11,261 nucleotides of DNA from JBNGDW01 sp049975325 (GTDB taxonomy: Bacteria > Cloacimonadota > Cloacimonadia > JGIOTU-2 > JBNGDW01). Shown piece by piece: positions 1 through 7,124 of the stretch (positions within the stretch are counted from its first letter, which is position 1; every line of letters starts with the position of its first letter). The notes beneath the pieces were generated by a model. The model saw only the letters and a list, made by a program, of their open reading frames with translations. It did no database searches and was not told the origin of the DNA. The position numbers were made by a program, and so were the translations under genes. The stretch lies in the NCBI GenBank assembly GCA_049975325.1, contig JBNGDW010000055.1, positions 1 to 11,261 on the forward strand, written 5' to 3'.

Positions 1-2896
1 GTTCCGGCATATAGCCAGGAATATGAATAAAGACACCCTTGTCATCAGTGGTTGCTAAAATTGTCCCTAATTCGATTCCTCCGATGCTTATACTTTGGGA
101 AGGCAGATCGAAACTATTGCTTATTTCTAGTCTTCCTTCCCCTATCCATGCTTTACACTCGTTGATAAATACTTTGTTATCTTCTAAAAATAAATCAATC
201 GAGATATCTCTAATTCTTTCTGGCTGTCCTTCTATCTCAAGCATACCATCATTTATAGTAAGTTTACCATATTCCCACTGCGGAGTTCTATCTTCCGTAA
301 TCAAGGCAAGCTGCAGAGAACCATCAGATTCTCCAAACTTAATTTCATCAACATAATCTGCAAGAAGGGCAAAAAAATCACCTTGTAAATTTATATCTAA
401 TCTACTTGGAATATCAGAACATTCTTGTGTAAAGAAGTTATAGCTATAATCTCCACTGACAACAAGCTCATAGCGGGAACCATTACGAATATAAAATTCG
501 TTCACATACAGCGCATCGCTATTCTGAAATATCTTCGCCTTGCCTATATTATAGTGTATACCCGCAATTTTACCATCCCTTAACTGGAGATCAAGAGCCA
601 GATTAGGAGTATTCCTGGTTCCTGTAAACAACATGTCATAATTTAGAATACCTGTCAGTGGACTGGAAAACACATCTTGTGCAATATCGATACTATCTCC
701 TCTCAGACTAAAATTAATCCTGTATGGCTCATAAATTTCCATTGTACCAGAGCCATCCATCAAAACTTGCGTGCCAGAAGTTACTAAAAGCTCATCAATA
801 TTAAACAGGGTGTCACTCAGACTCACCCGAAGCCTTGCATCTAATGCATGCATATCTGGATGAAGTACTATGCTATCAGCATAGATTTCAGCAGAAATAG
901 ATGGGTCCAGCTCGCTATCGAAAACAACACTTCCGTTTATATGTCCCCGCACATCACGGAATGACTCTATAGGCGAAAATACACCAGCAAGTCCCAGAAA
1001 AGAGATATTGTTTAAATCTACTTTGCCTTTATACCACAATGGCCTAGGGCCGCTGTCTGGAATTTGAAATGCACCAGAAAGTACAAGTGCATCGTTTATT
1101 GTGAAAGTATCGATTGCTATCGTGTCTCTGGATGTATGCGCCTCCAAATCTATGTTATATGAAAGTCCCTGAATTACTAAATCACTTGTTTCAAGCTGAA
1201 TCTTGCCTCTCTTTTCAGCCCTGCTGAAAAAGCCATCAAGCATAACCACTCCGCTTGTAAAACTATCACCACTCCTGTCAAACACCAGTCTCCCATCCCA
1301 TGATATAAGGCTATTATCTAGTGAGCCTTCAAACTGGATTGAGATAATCGGATTAAAATCATTGATCCAGCCAGTAGTGTCGTGAAAGACCTCTTTTAGG
1401 ACAAGTCCATTCGTGGTTAAGCCAACCGAGGCTTTAGGAGTGGTTAGAATATCGCTTCCACTACCAGAAATGCTTATGGTTCGTTCATTATTTTCCAGTG
1501 ATAGGCTTATATTTTCATCATAAAATTCTATTTTCCCGACAAGATTATGCAAAGCAACAGTTTTATATATAATATCAGCATCGTTTACTGTGCACAATAT
1601 TTCTGGGTTTTGAAAATTTCCTGAGACCTCAATATCAAGGTCAGCATTGATACTTGCATAAGAGAAACCGCTTACCGTGATTTTGAGCTCGATCTTGGAC
1701 ATAGCAGGCTCTTGAAAATTTGGGATCAGAGTTCCTGCAATGCTTATCGGATTTTGTAGATAATCAAACCTGCCAGATGAAATAAGTATTTCTCCATCTT
1801 GATAGATCATATCTACTGAAATATCCGTAAGTTCCTGTTCAGAGATTCCTATGGCTGAGCTTTGTAATTGAGCATGAATAGAAGGATTGCTGATGGTTTC
1901 CTGGACAATAAGTTCTATACTCAGATCGCCATAAACCTTATCGGTAAAATCCTCTATAGGTATGATTGAACTTATATCAAAAGCGAGTTGAGGGCTTTCC
2001 TCAAGATAATCTATGATTCTACCGCTTACTGTGACAGAGTGACCATTCCACTCAATCGTAGCTGGTTTGGCAAAGGCTATTTCTTTTTCTGTAAGAACAA
2101 AATCTGCATTATTAAGGGTAAAAAGATAAGGCTCTACCTCCATGCTAACCTGGGAGATAGTCAGTTTTCCTCGGTCTACTTTGTTATTTTTTATTGAGAA
2201 TGAGAGGGCTGCTTCGGAATTGTGGATTAAAACAGGGTCTATCTTGCAATCAGTCAATCTGATTCCATCTAGTAGAATTTGCAGATCTGAGCTGCCTTTC
2301 TGGTAAAAACCACTAATATTGACCGTGCCGCCATATTTTGATTGGACCGCATTAAGAGTGATAAACTGATTTTCCTTTGGGTTTTGAAATGTAAAATCAA
2401 GCTGTTCCAGTCCAATATCAAATACTAAACCCTCCTGTTTACTACCAATATGCATCTGCCCATTGATAATTTCTACTTGAGGTAATTGATTGAGTATTTT
2501 TTCAAGATCACTTAGTTGAAAAGAGCCGGGTTCCACACTGGCTTGAACCTCATAAGAAAATGTTGGAGAAAAAAGGTTAATTGTTTCTATTGCTTTGAGA
2601 ATATCCAATCTACTCCATATCAGTTTCCAGAAATCATATTGTAAATAAATTTGACTGGCGTCAAAACTGTATGTACCATTTCTATCGTCTATTCCCAAGC
2701 CAGTTATTTGTAAAGATTTTGATGTAATGGTAAGATCGCTGAACTGAATATCGGCATTTATCTGCTCGCCAACGCGCTGGCTGACCATTCTGCCGATATA
2801 GGCATCCAAATCAACTATGCGCGTTAGGATAAAATAAGCGAGGTTCACAAGCAAAAGGATTGCGACAATAATGATTAACCATTTTCGTTTTCGCAT
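1..2896 (-). CDS. TamB/AsmA-like envelope lipid-transfer/assembly protein, C-terminus beyond the window
   Basis: An uninterrupted minus-strand frame runs from the ATG at 2896 to the left edge: 965 residues and no stop, so the gene is 3'-truncated by the window. Residues 1-5 are basic (MRKRK), and about 6-25 form one hydrophobic helix that looks like an uncleaved inner-membrane signal anchor. Next comes an AsmA/TamB-like start (VDLDAYIGRMVSQRVGEQ, then a short 'ADIQFSDLTI' strand). The rest is almost wholly alternating beta-strand sequence with short repeats such as 'GxIxNPxI.a.l' and 'v.v.G.f..P'. This is the look of repeating beta-groove proteins (TamB, AsmA, YhdP), which span the periplasm and are linked to phospholipid transport and outer-membrane protein assembly. 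The diagnostic C-terminal TamB (DUF490) domain is not visible, so the choice between TamB and a large AsmA-type protein stays open. An in-frame TAA at 2906-2908 fixes this ATG as the first possible; a weak AGG lies about 10 nt upstream. It starts 21 nt after lolD, so cotranscription is likely. Confidence 0.85.
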   Translation of the reverse strand, partial: MRKRKWLIIIVAILLLVNLAYFILTRIVDLDAYIGRMVSQRVGEQINADIQFSDLTITSKSLQITGLGIDDRNGTYSFDASQIYLQYDFWKLIWSRLDILKAIETINLFSPTFSYEVQASVEPGSFQLSDLEKILNQLPQVEIINGQMHIGSKQEGLVFDIGLEQLDFTFQNPKENQFITLNAVQSKYGGTVNISGFYQKGSSDLQILLDGIRLTDCKIDPVLIHNSEAALSFSIKNNKVDRGKLTISQVSMEVEPYLFTLNNADFVLTEKEIAFAKPATIEWNGHSVTVSGRIIDYLEESPQLAFDISSIIPIEDFTDKVYGDLSIELIVQETISNPSIHAQLQSSAIGISEQELTDISVDMIYQDGEILISSGRFDYLQNPISIAGTLIPNFQEPAMSKIELKITVSGFSYASINADLDIEVSGNFQNPEILCTVNDADIIYKTVALHNLVGKIEFYDENISLSLENNERTISISGSGSDILTTPKASVGLTTNGLVLKEVFHDTTGWINDFNPIISIQFEGSLDNSLISWDGRLVFDRSGDSFTSGVVMLDGFFSRAEKRGKIQLETSDLVIQGLSYNIDLEAHTSRDTIAIDTFTINDALVLSGAFQIPDSGPRPLWYKGKVDLNNISFLGLAGVFSPIESFRDVRGHINGSVVFDSELDPSISAEIYADSIVLHPDMHALDARLRVSLSDTLFNIDELLVTSGTQVLMDGSGTMEIYEPYRINFSLRGDSIDIAQDVFSSPLTGILNYDMLFTGTRNTPNLALDLQLRDGKIAGIHYNIGKAKIFQNSDALYVNEFYIRNGSRYELVVSGDYSYNFFTQECSDIPSRLDINLQGDFFALLADYVDEIKFGESDGSLQLALITEDRTPQWEYGKLTINDGMLEIEGQPERIRDISIDLFLEDNKVFINECKAWIGEGRLEISNSFDLPSQSISIGGIELGTILATTDDKGVFIHIPGYMPE

Positions 2897-2917
2897 TGCT
2901 CGATCTTACCTAAAATT

Positions 2918-3637
2918 TTATTTCTCCCTTTCTAATATTCCATCTGAAAGGTGATAAACTTTCTTATTTTGTTGAGCCAAATTTTCGTCATGTGTTACGA
3001 TAAAGATCGTGGTATCAAATTTTTCATTCAGGCTCCAGAGTAGATTTAACAGTTCCTCACTATGTGTCTTATCAAGGTTACCTGTGGGTTCATCAGCAAA
3101 TATGATATTAGGGTTATTTATAAGGGCTCGCGCGACCGCTACTCTTTGCTGTTCACCACCGCTCAGCTGATTTGGATAATAATCCTTGCGCGCAAGTATG
3201 TCAAGATCTGCGAGAATCTTCTCAGCAGAGTCCATGCTTGCTGTAACAGAGGATCCTGCAATAAGTTTTGGTAGAGCAACATTCTCAATCACAGTAAAAT
3301 CTGGCAGAAGATGATGAAACTGAAATACAAACCCTATTTTCTTATTACGAAATCGTGCCTGTTCAATTTCAGAAAGGTGATTAAGCAAAATTCGGTTTTC
3401 GCCAGATTGTTTACTGTTTTCATTATCATAAAAGATAATTTCACCTCTATCTGGCCTATCCAATGTTGCCAGGATATGAAGCAAAGTGCTTTTCCCACTT
3501 CCGGAAGCACCTGTTATCGCAAGTGTTTCGCCTTTTTCTACTTCAATATGCAATCCCTTTAAAACCACAAGTTCGCGCTGTTCAACTCCCTCTTTGTAAC
3601 TTTTCCATATATTTTTAGCTTCTAAAAGCATATTCAA
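2918..3637 (-). CDS. lolD: LolD, ATPase of the lipoprotein-releasing ABC transporter
   Basis: This 239-residue protein is a complete ABC ATPase. Walker A is at about 43-51 (GASGSGKST), the Q-loop glutamine at 106, the signature LSGGEQQ at 158-164, Walker B with catalytic Glu183 in 'IIFADEPTGNLD', and the switch His216 in 'FIVTHD'. The stretch 'FVFQFHHLLPDFT' after the Q-loop is typical of LolD rather than of the related MacB and FtsE families. LolD powers removal of outer-membrane lipoproteins from the inner membrane by the LolC/E permease, whose gene ends 20 nt upstream; this pairing supports the name. The family is usually about 225-235 aa, so it is full length. The chosen start is TTG at 3637, because GAGGA lies 7 nt upstream. 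An ATG two codons later (3631) would sit 13 nt from that site, which is long, but it cannot be excluded. Confidence 0.94.
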   Translation of the reverse strand: MNMLLEAKNIWKSYKEGVEQRELVVLKGLHIEVEKGETLAITGASGSGKSTLLHILATLDRPDRGEIIFYDNENSKQSGENRILLNHLSEIEQARFRNKKIGFVFQFHHLLPDFTVIENVALPKLIAGSSVTASMDSAEKILADLDILARKDYYPNQLSGGEQQRVAVARALINNPNIIFADEPTGNLDKTHSEELLNLLWSLNEKFDTTIFIVTHDENLAQQNKKVYHLSDGILEREK

Positions 3638-3644
3638 TAATCAG

Positions 3645-3649
3645 TCCTC
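3645..3649 (-). promoter_or_regulatory. Ribosome binding site (GAGGA) that favours a TTG start for lolD
   Basis: On the minus strand GAGGA is followed by 7 nt and then TTG AAT ATG. The spacing suits initiation at TTG (3637) and is long for the ATG at 3631. The site lies in the 20-nt gap after the permease stop. A tiny frame beginning ATG AGG at 3651 overlaps it but stops after five codons and is not a gene. Confidence 0.6.
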
Positions 3650-3657
3650 ATTTTTAT

Positions 3658-4923
3658 TTATGTTCTTTTTATCTCCCGAATAATGTTCACAGGAGAAAGT
3701 TTTTTAATCCTCTTAAGTGGGAAATAGGCAGAGACAAATATAACCACTCCAGCGACAAGTATGATATACAAAAAATCAACAGGATTATTTTTGATAACAA
3801 GCTTATCTATATAATATACATCACTTTCAAGAGTTATCAAATTAGTTTCTGTAATCAAACCTGAAAGGATGCTGCCGAGAATAATTCCAAGAAAAGCTCC
3901 TGTGAGTCCAAGGAGGACATTGCGAGCGAAAAAGATTCGCTTTATCATAGTATCGGGTGCACCAACTGCTTTTAACACACCTATTTCTCTCTCTTTTTCA
4001 ATGATGTGCATAGTAAGCATGCTAAACATCCCAAATCCTGCTACTAATACGATTAATGCCAAAATAATAAATATCACCCACTTCTCCAGCTCTAACAGAC
4101 TAAATAAGTTTCCATTCATATCTATCCAGTTGGAGACAATAAAAGGATAGCCGAGTATATTTGAGATTTTTTCAGAATAAAATGCCGCCTGTTCAATATG
4201 GTCATCTGCAAGACGGACTGAAATTCCCGAGATATTATCCCCTATTTCCAGAAAATTCTGGATAGCCTTCAGATTTATATAAACAAAGGTATTATCATAC
4301 TCAAACATACCAGAGTCAAAAATCCCTGATACTGCAATAGGTTCTCTTCGGGAAGTAATGACGAGAGGAGAAACATTGAAAGTAAGGGGTGAGATTAACA
4401 TAAGCGTGTCCCCTACGGCTACAGAAAGCTTTTGGGCAATCTCTGACCCTATCACCACATAATTGCCATCTGACACAAATTCTCCTTCTGTTATAAATTG
4501 CTGAAAATTCGTTGTTCGAGCCTCTGCTTCATAATTTATACCTCGAATAACAACTCCAGCCACACGACTTTCAGCCGTTTTGACGGAGTAAGTTTCTTGT
4601 TTGGGTGTTATCATTGTCTCTGTATAAACAAATGGAGAATAGGCAGCAACTCCGGATAGAGTGTCTAATAGCGAGGAGATACGCACAAGTTCATTGTTAG
4701 AGATCATTTGGTTCTCAAATTTCAAGATATAGACATGTGCGTTAATACCGAGTATCGTTTCCTGCAAAACATCTTGATAGCCACTAAAAATACCTAATGA
4801 CACAGTTAATGCCGTAACACCTATCATAATACCTGCTATAGTAATAAGTGAACCTAAAGAGAAAAAATCATGTTTTCCCTGGACTTGAAAGAACCGCTTA
4901 AGAAAAAATCTATAAGTTTCCAT
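3658..4923 (-). CDS. LolC/LolE-type lipoprotein-releasing permease (single subunit, possibly homodimeric)
   Basis: This 421-residue inner-membrane protein has the LolC/E/MacB-type layout. TM1 is at about 24-47, a periplasmic domain follows at about 50-280, and TM2 (282-305), TM3 (332-356) and TM4 (384-403) come at the C-terminal end. Family landmarks include the opening 'F.SLGSLITIAGIMIGVTAL', 'FSGYQ', the stretch 'LLELEKWVIFIILALIVLVA', and the cytoplasmic coupling segment 'EKEREIGVLKAVGAP'. The last of these contacts LolD and marks the FtsX-like domain. Together with LolD it extracts acylated lipoproteins from the inner membrane and passes them to LolA. E. coli uses two related subunits, LolC and LolE. 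Only one is present here, so it may act as a homodimer (LolF-like) or pair with a gene elsewhere; I leave the symbol empty. The ATG at 4923 places TM1 at the usual distance, but no Shine-Dalgarno sequence is visible: the leader is T-rich (TTTTTATTATA then ATG). It is first in the operon with lolD and the TamB-like gene. Confidence 0.9.
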   Translation of the reverse strand: METYRFFLKRFFQVQGKHDFFSLGSLITIAGIMIGVTALTVSLGIFSGYQDVLQETILGINAHVYILKFENQMISNNELVRISSLLDTLSGVAAYSPFVYTETMITPKQETYSVKTAESRVAGVVIRGINYEAEARTTNFQQFITEGEFVSDGNYVVIGSEIAQKLSVAVGDTLMLISPLTFNVSPLVITSRREPIAVSGIFDSGMFEYDNTFVYINLKAIQNFLEIGDNISGISVRLADDHIEQAAFYSEKISNILGYPFIVSNWIDMNGNLFSLLELEKWVIFIILALIVLVAGFGMFSMLTMHIIEKEREIGVLKAVGAPDTMIKRIFFARNVLLGLTGAFLGIILGSILSGLITETNLITLESDVYYIDKLVIKNNPVDFLYIILVAGVVIFVSAYFPLKRIKKLSPVNIIREIKRT

Positions 4924-4929
4924 TATAAT

Positions 4930-4955
4930 AAAAATAATTTTTGAGAATTATTTTT
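4930..4955. repeat. Perfect 10-bp AT-rich inverted repeat upstream of the Lol permease start
   Basis: The arms AAAAATAATT (4930-4939) and AATTATTTTT (4946-4955) are exact reverse complements separated by TTTGAG. The repeat lies between the minus-strand TTGACA and the start codon at 4923, where an operator or a 5'-leader hairpin would act. It is made only of A and T, so chance is more likely than for a mixed-base repeat. Confidence 0.5.
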
Positions 4956-4960
4956 GTCAA
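4955..4960 (-). promoter_or_regulatory. Candidate -35 box (TTGACA) for the Lol operon
   Basis: This is an exact TTGACA on the minus strand, 31 nt before the permease start. At 17 nt spacing the hexamer is TTATTT, a poor -10. A Bacteroidetes-type reading (TTG, 21 nt, TATTTTTA against TAnnTTTG) fits slightly better. Confidence 0.35.
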
Positions 4961-5026
4961 TAATTAAGGAAAAAATAAGCGAGTAAGAGGATGGCAGCAG
5001 TTCATCTTGCGATAGTTACATAAATA

Positions 5027-5032
5027 TTGACA
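5027..5032 (+). promoter_or_regulatory. Candidate -35 box (TTGACA) for ligA
   Basis: This is an exact TTGACA on the plus strand, 29 nt before the ligA ATG. At 17-18 nt spacing the sequence is AAACTT or AACTTT, not a good -10, so the assignment rests on the -35 match and on position alone. Confidence 0.3.
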
Positions 5033-5061
5033 AAAGAATAGCAACAGCAAAACTTTTTATT

Positions 5062-7059
5062 ATGGGTTTAGAAGAGGTCAAAGAGCGTATAGAAAAATTG
5101 AGAAAAGAAATCGAATATCATAATCGCAAGTATTATATAGAGAATAAGCCTGTCATAAGCGATTATGAATTCGATCAACTGATGCGTGAGCTGCAAGAAT
5201 TAGAGGAACAATATCCTCAATTCAAAACACAAGATTCTCCTACTCAGCGTGTTGGTTCAGACCTGACTAATGAATTTCCATCTCTGCCCCATTTAGTTCC
5301 GATGCAAAGCCTGAGTAATGCCTATTCATACGAAGAATTAAAAGATTATATGAACAGGGTCAACCGCCTGCTTGGAACTACATCCGTTGAATATGTCGCA
5401 GAGCAAAAGATAGATGGGGTGAGCATCAATCTCCGATATGAAAATGGTATCCTCCAGCTTGCACTCACCAGAGGAGATGGAATTGTAGGCGAGGATATTA
5501 CTGCAAATGCAAAAACAGTAGCAGATATCCCGTTACGCATAGAATATCCGAAACTTATCGAAATTCGGGGTGAAATATTTATGACACATGATGAGTTTGC
5601 CAGGATTAATAGGAAGCGAGTAGAAAATGGGGAAGAGCCTTTTGCAAATCCTCGCAATGCTGCAGCAGGTTCTCTCAAACTCAAATATTCCTGTGAGGTG
5701 GCAAAGCGACGCTTACGATCTTTCTTATATGGAGTCGGATACTTTGAAGAAGGAGCATTCTCATCACAATATGAACTGCTTCAATTTCTCCAAAAACAAG
5801 GATTCAGAACAAATCCTCATATAAAAAGATGCATTTCCCTAAAAGAAATCCAGGATTTTTGTGATGAATGGGAGAAAAAAAGGTTTGACCTTCCGTTCGA
5901 TATAGATGGTATGGTACTTAAAGTAAACTCATTCGAGTATCAAAGTAAACTTGGTATTACAGCAAAAAGCCCACGATGGGCTATTGCATATAAATTTAAG
6001 GCTGAAGAGGTTATCACCAAATTAGTAAACATAGACTTTCAGGTAGGCAGGACAGGTGCTGTTACACCTGTTGCTAGACTTATACCGGTTAAAATTAGTG
6101 GCTCTACCGTTTCCAATGCCACACTTCATAATGAAGATGAGATAAAACGGCTGAAATTAAAAATTGGAGATTATGTCAAAGTTGTCAAAGCAGGAGAAAT
6201 AATCCCAAAGGTTACCAGTGTTGTTTTCGAAAAACGGGATGGTACTGAAAAACCTTTCAGGATGGTCAGCCACTGCCCGGTTTGCCATACAAAATTAGTA
6301 AAACCTGTGGGAGAGGCTATCTGGCGGTGTCCAAACATCTCATGTCCTGCCCAGAGTAAACGAAGTCTGGAACATTTCGTCTCACGCAATGCAATGGATA
6401 TAGAAGGATTCGGCGAAGCATTGATCTCATTCCTTGTAGACAAGAATTTTGTAAAAAATTTTGCTGATCTATATAAATTTGATTATACGAAGTTAAAACA
6501 ATTCGAGGGTTTTAAAGAGAAATCAGTCCAAAATCTTAAAGATGCTATTGAAAAAAGCAAGACAAAGCCTTTTTCAAAAGTGCTTTATGCTCTCGGAATC
6601 CGGTATGTGGGAATAAAGACTGCTCATATATTGGCAAAACATTTCAAATCAATCGATAATCTTCAGCAAGCTTCTGTGGAAGAAATTATGCAGGTACCAG
6701 AGATTGGGGAAAAAATTGCCCAAAGTGTAGTTGCCTATTTTCAGAATCCACAAAACAAAAAACTAATAGAAGAACTAAAAAAACTTGGCTTACAGTTTGA
6801 ACTAAAAGAAGAGAAGGCGAAACCTCAGAAGCTAAAAGGATTAAAGTTTGTCATTACAGGCACATTACCCAATTATACGCGAGATGAAATAAAAGAACTC
6901 ATCGTAGAAGAGGGAGGCGAGGTCCTTTCATCAGTAAGTAAAAATGTAGACTATCTAGTTCTTGGAGAAAATCCGGGCTCAAAGCTTGCTAAAGCAAAAA
7001 AAATCGGAACGATTAAAATTATTTCTGAAGATGAAGTTTTAAAGATGATAAAGGGTTAA
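5062..7059 (+). CDS. ligA: NAD-dependent DNA ligase LigA
   Basis: LigA seals 3'-OH/5'-phosphate nicks in DNA, using NAD+ to adenylate itself; it joins Okazaki fragments and completes repair. All domains are present in 665 residues, the usual length. Domain Ia (about 1-65) has the NMN-binding 'YHNRKYY' and 'SDYEFD' elements. The adenylation domain has catalytic Lys116 in KIDG, Glu171 in 'EIRGEIFM', 'DGMVLKV' at 282-288 and the 'YKFK' lysines 311/313. An OB fold follows (about 320-400), with 'GRTGAVTPVA' and 'SNATLHN'. A four-cysteine zinc finger (C405, C408, C423, C428), helix-hairpin-helix repeats (about 430-575) and a C-terminal BRCT domain (587-665, 'LKGLKFVITGTL') complete it. The ATG at 5062 gives the standard N-terminus; no Shine-Dalgarno is seen and the start overlaps TTTTTATTAT. 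It lies 65 nt upstream of lptF on the same strand, so read-through into lptFG is possible. No key residue is missing. Confidence 0.99.
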   Translation: MGLEEVKERIEKLRKEIEYHNRKYYIENKPVISDYEFDQLMRELQELEEQYPQFKTQDSPTQRVGSDLTNEFPSLPHLVPMQSLSNAYSYEELKDYMNRVNRLLGTTSVEYVAEQKIDGVSINLRYENGILQLALTRGDGIVGEDITANAKTVADIPLRIEYPKLIEIRGEIFMTHDEFARINRKRVENGEEPFANPRNAAAGSLKLKYSCEVAKRRLRSFLYGVGYFEEGAFSSQYELLQFLQKQGFRTNPHIKRCISLKEIQDFCDEWEKKRFDLPFDIDGMVLKVNSFEYQSKLGITAKSPRWAIAYKFKAEEVITKLVNIDFQVGRTGAVTPVARLIPVKISGSTVSNATLHNEDEIKRLKLKIGDYVKVVKAGEIIPKVTSVVFEKRDGTEKPFRMVSHCPVCHTKLVKPVGEAIWRCPNISCPAQSKRSLEHFVSRNAMDIEGFGEALISFLVDKNFVKNFADLYKFDYTKLKQFEGFKEKSVQNLKDAIEKSKTKPFSKVLYALGIRYVGIKTAHILAKHFKSIDNLQQASVEEIMQVPEIGEKIAQSVVAYFQNPQNKKLIEELKKLGLQFELKEEKAKPQKLKGLKFVITGTLPNYTRDEIKELIVEEGGEVLSSVSKNVDYLVLGENPGSKLAKAKKIGTIKIISEDEVLKMIKG

Positions 7060-7124
7060 CTGATTTTAGGAAACAACTATAATTCATTAATTGTTTAATT
7101 AAACCCTTGTCGTAGAGTATAACA

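Larger units (their letters stand above)
4924..5061. promoter_or_regulatory. Divergent intergenic control region between the Lol operon and ligA
   Basis: This 138-bp AT-rich spacer separates two divergent transcription units, so it must hold at least one promoter in each direction. It contains TTGACA boxes facing both ways (4955-4960 minus, 5027-5032 plus), a 10-bp inverted repeat (4930-4955), and a shared 10-mer TTTTTATTAT directly before both start codons. Neither gene has a recognisable Shine-Dalgarno sequence. A clear TATAAT at 17 nt from either TTGACA is missing, so exact promoters cannot be assigned. Confidence 0.6.

Noticed and set aside
39..2197. Several short plus-strand frames (39-356, 1203-1385, 1988-2197)
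   Set aside because: They lie inside the continuous TamB/AsmA-like gene on the other strand and show low-complexity Ser/Leu/Ile composition typical of antisense shadows.
4925..4930. TATTAT as a -10 box for the Lol operon, and likewise 5058-5063 for ligA
   Set aside because: Spacing from TTGACA is 24-25 nt, too long for a sigma-70 promoter, and transcription would begin inside the coding regions.
7087..7102. TTAATT-GTTT-AATTAA inverted repeat before lptF
   Set aside because: The 6-bp arms are entirely A/T in an A/T-rich gap; this is easily chance, and it makes no stable terminator.
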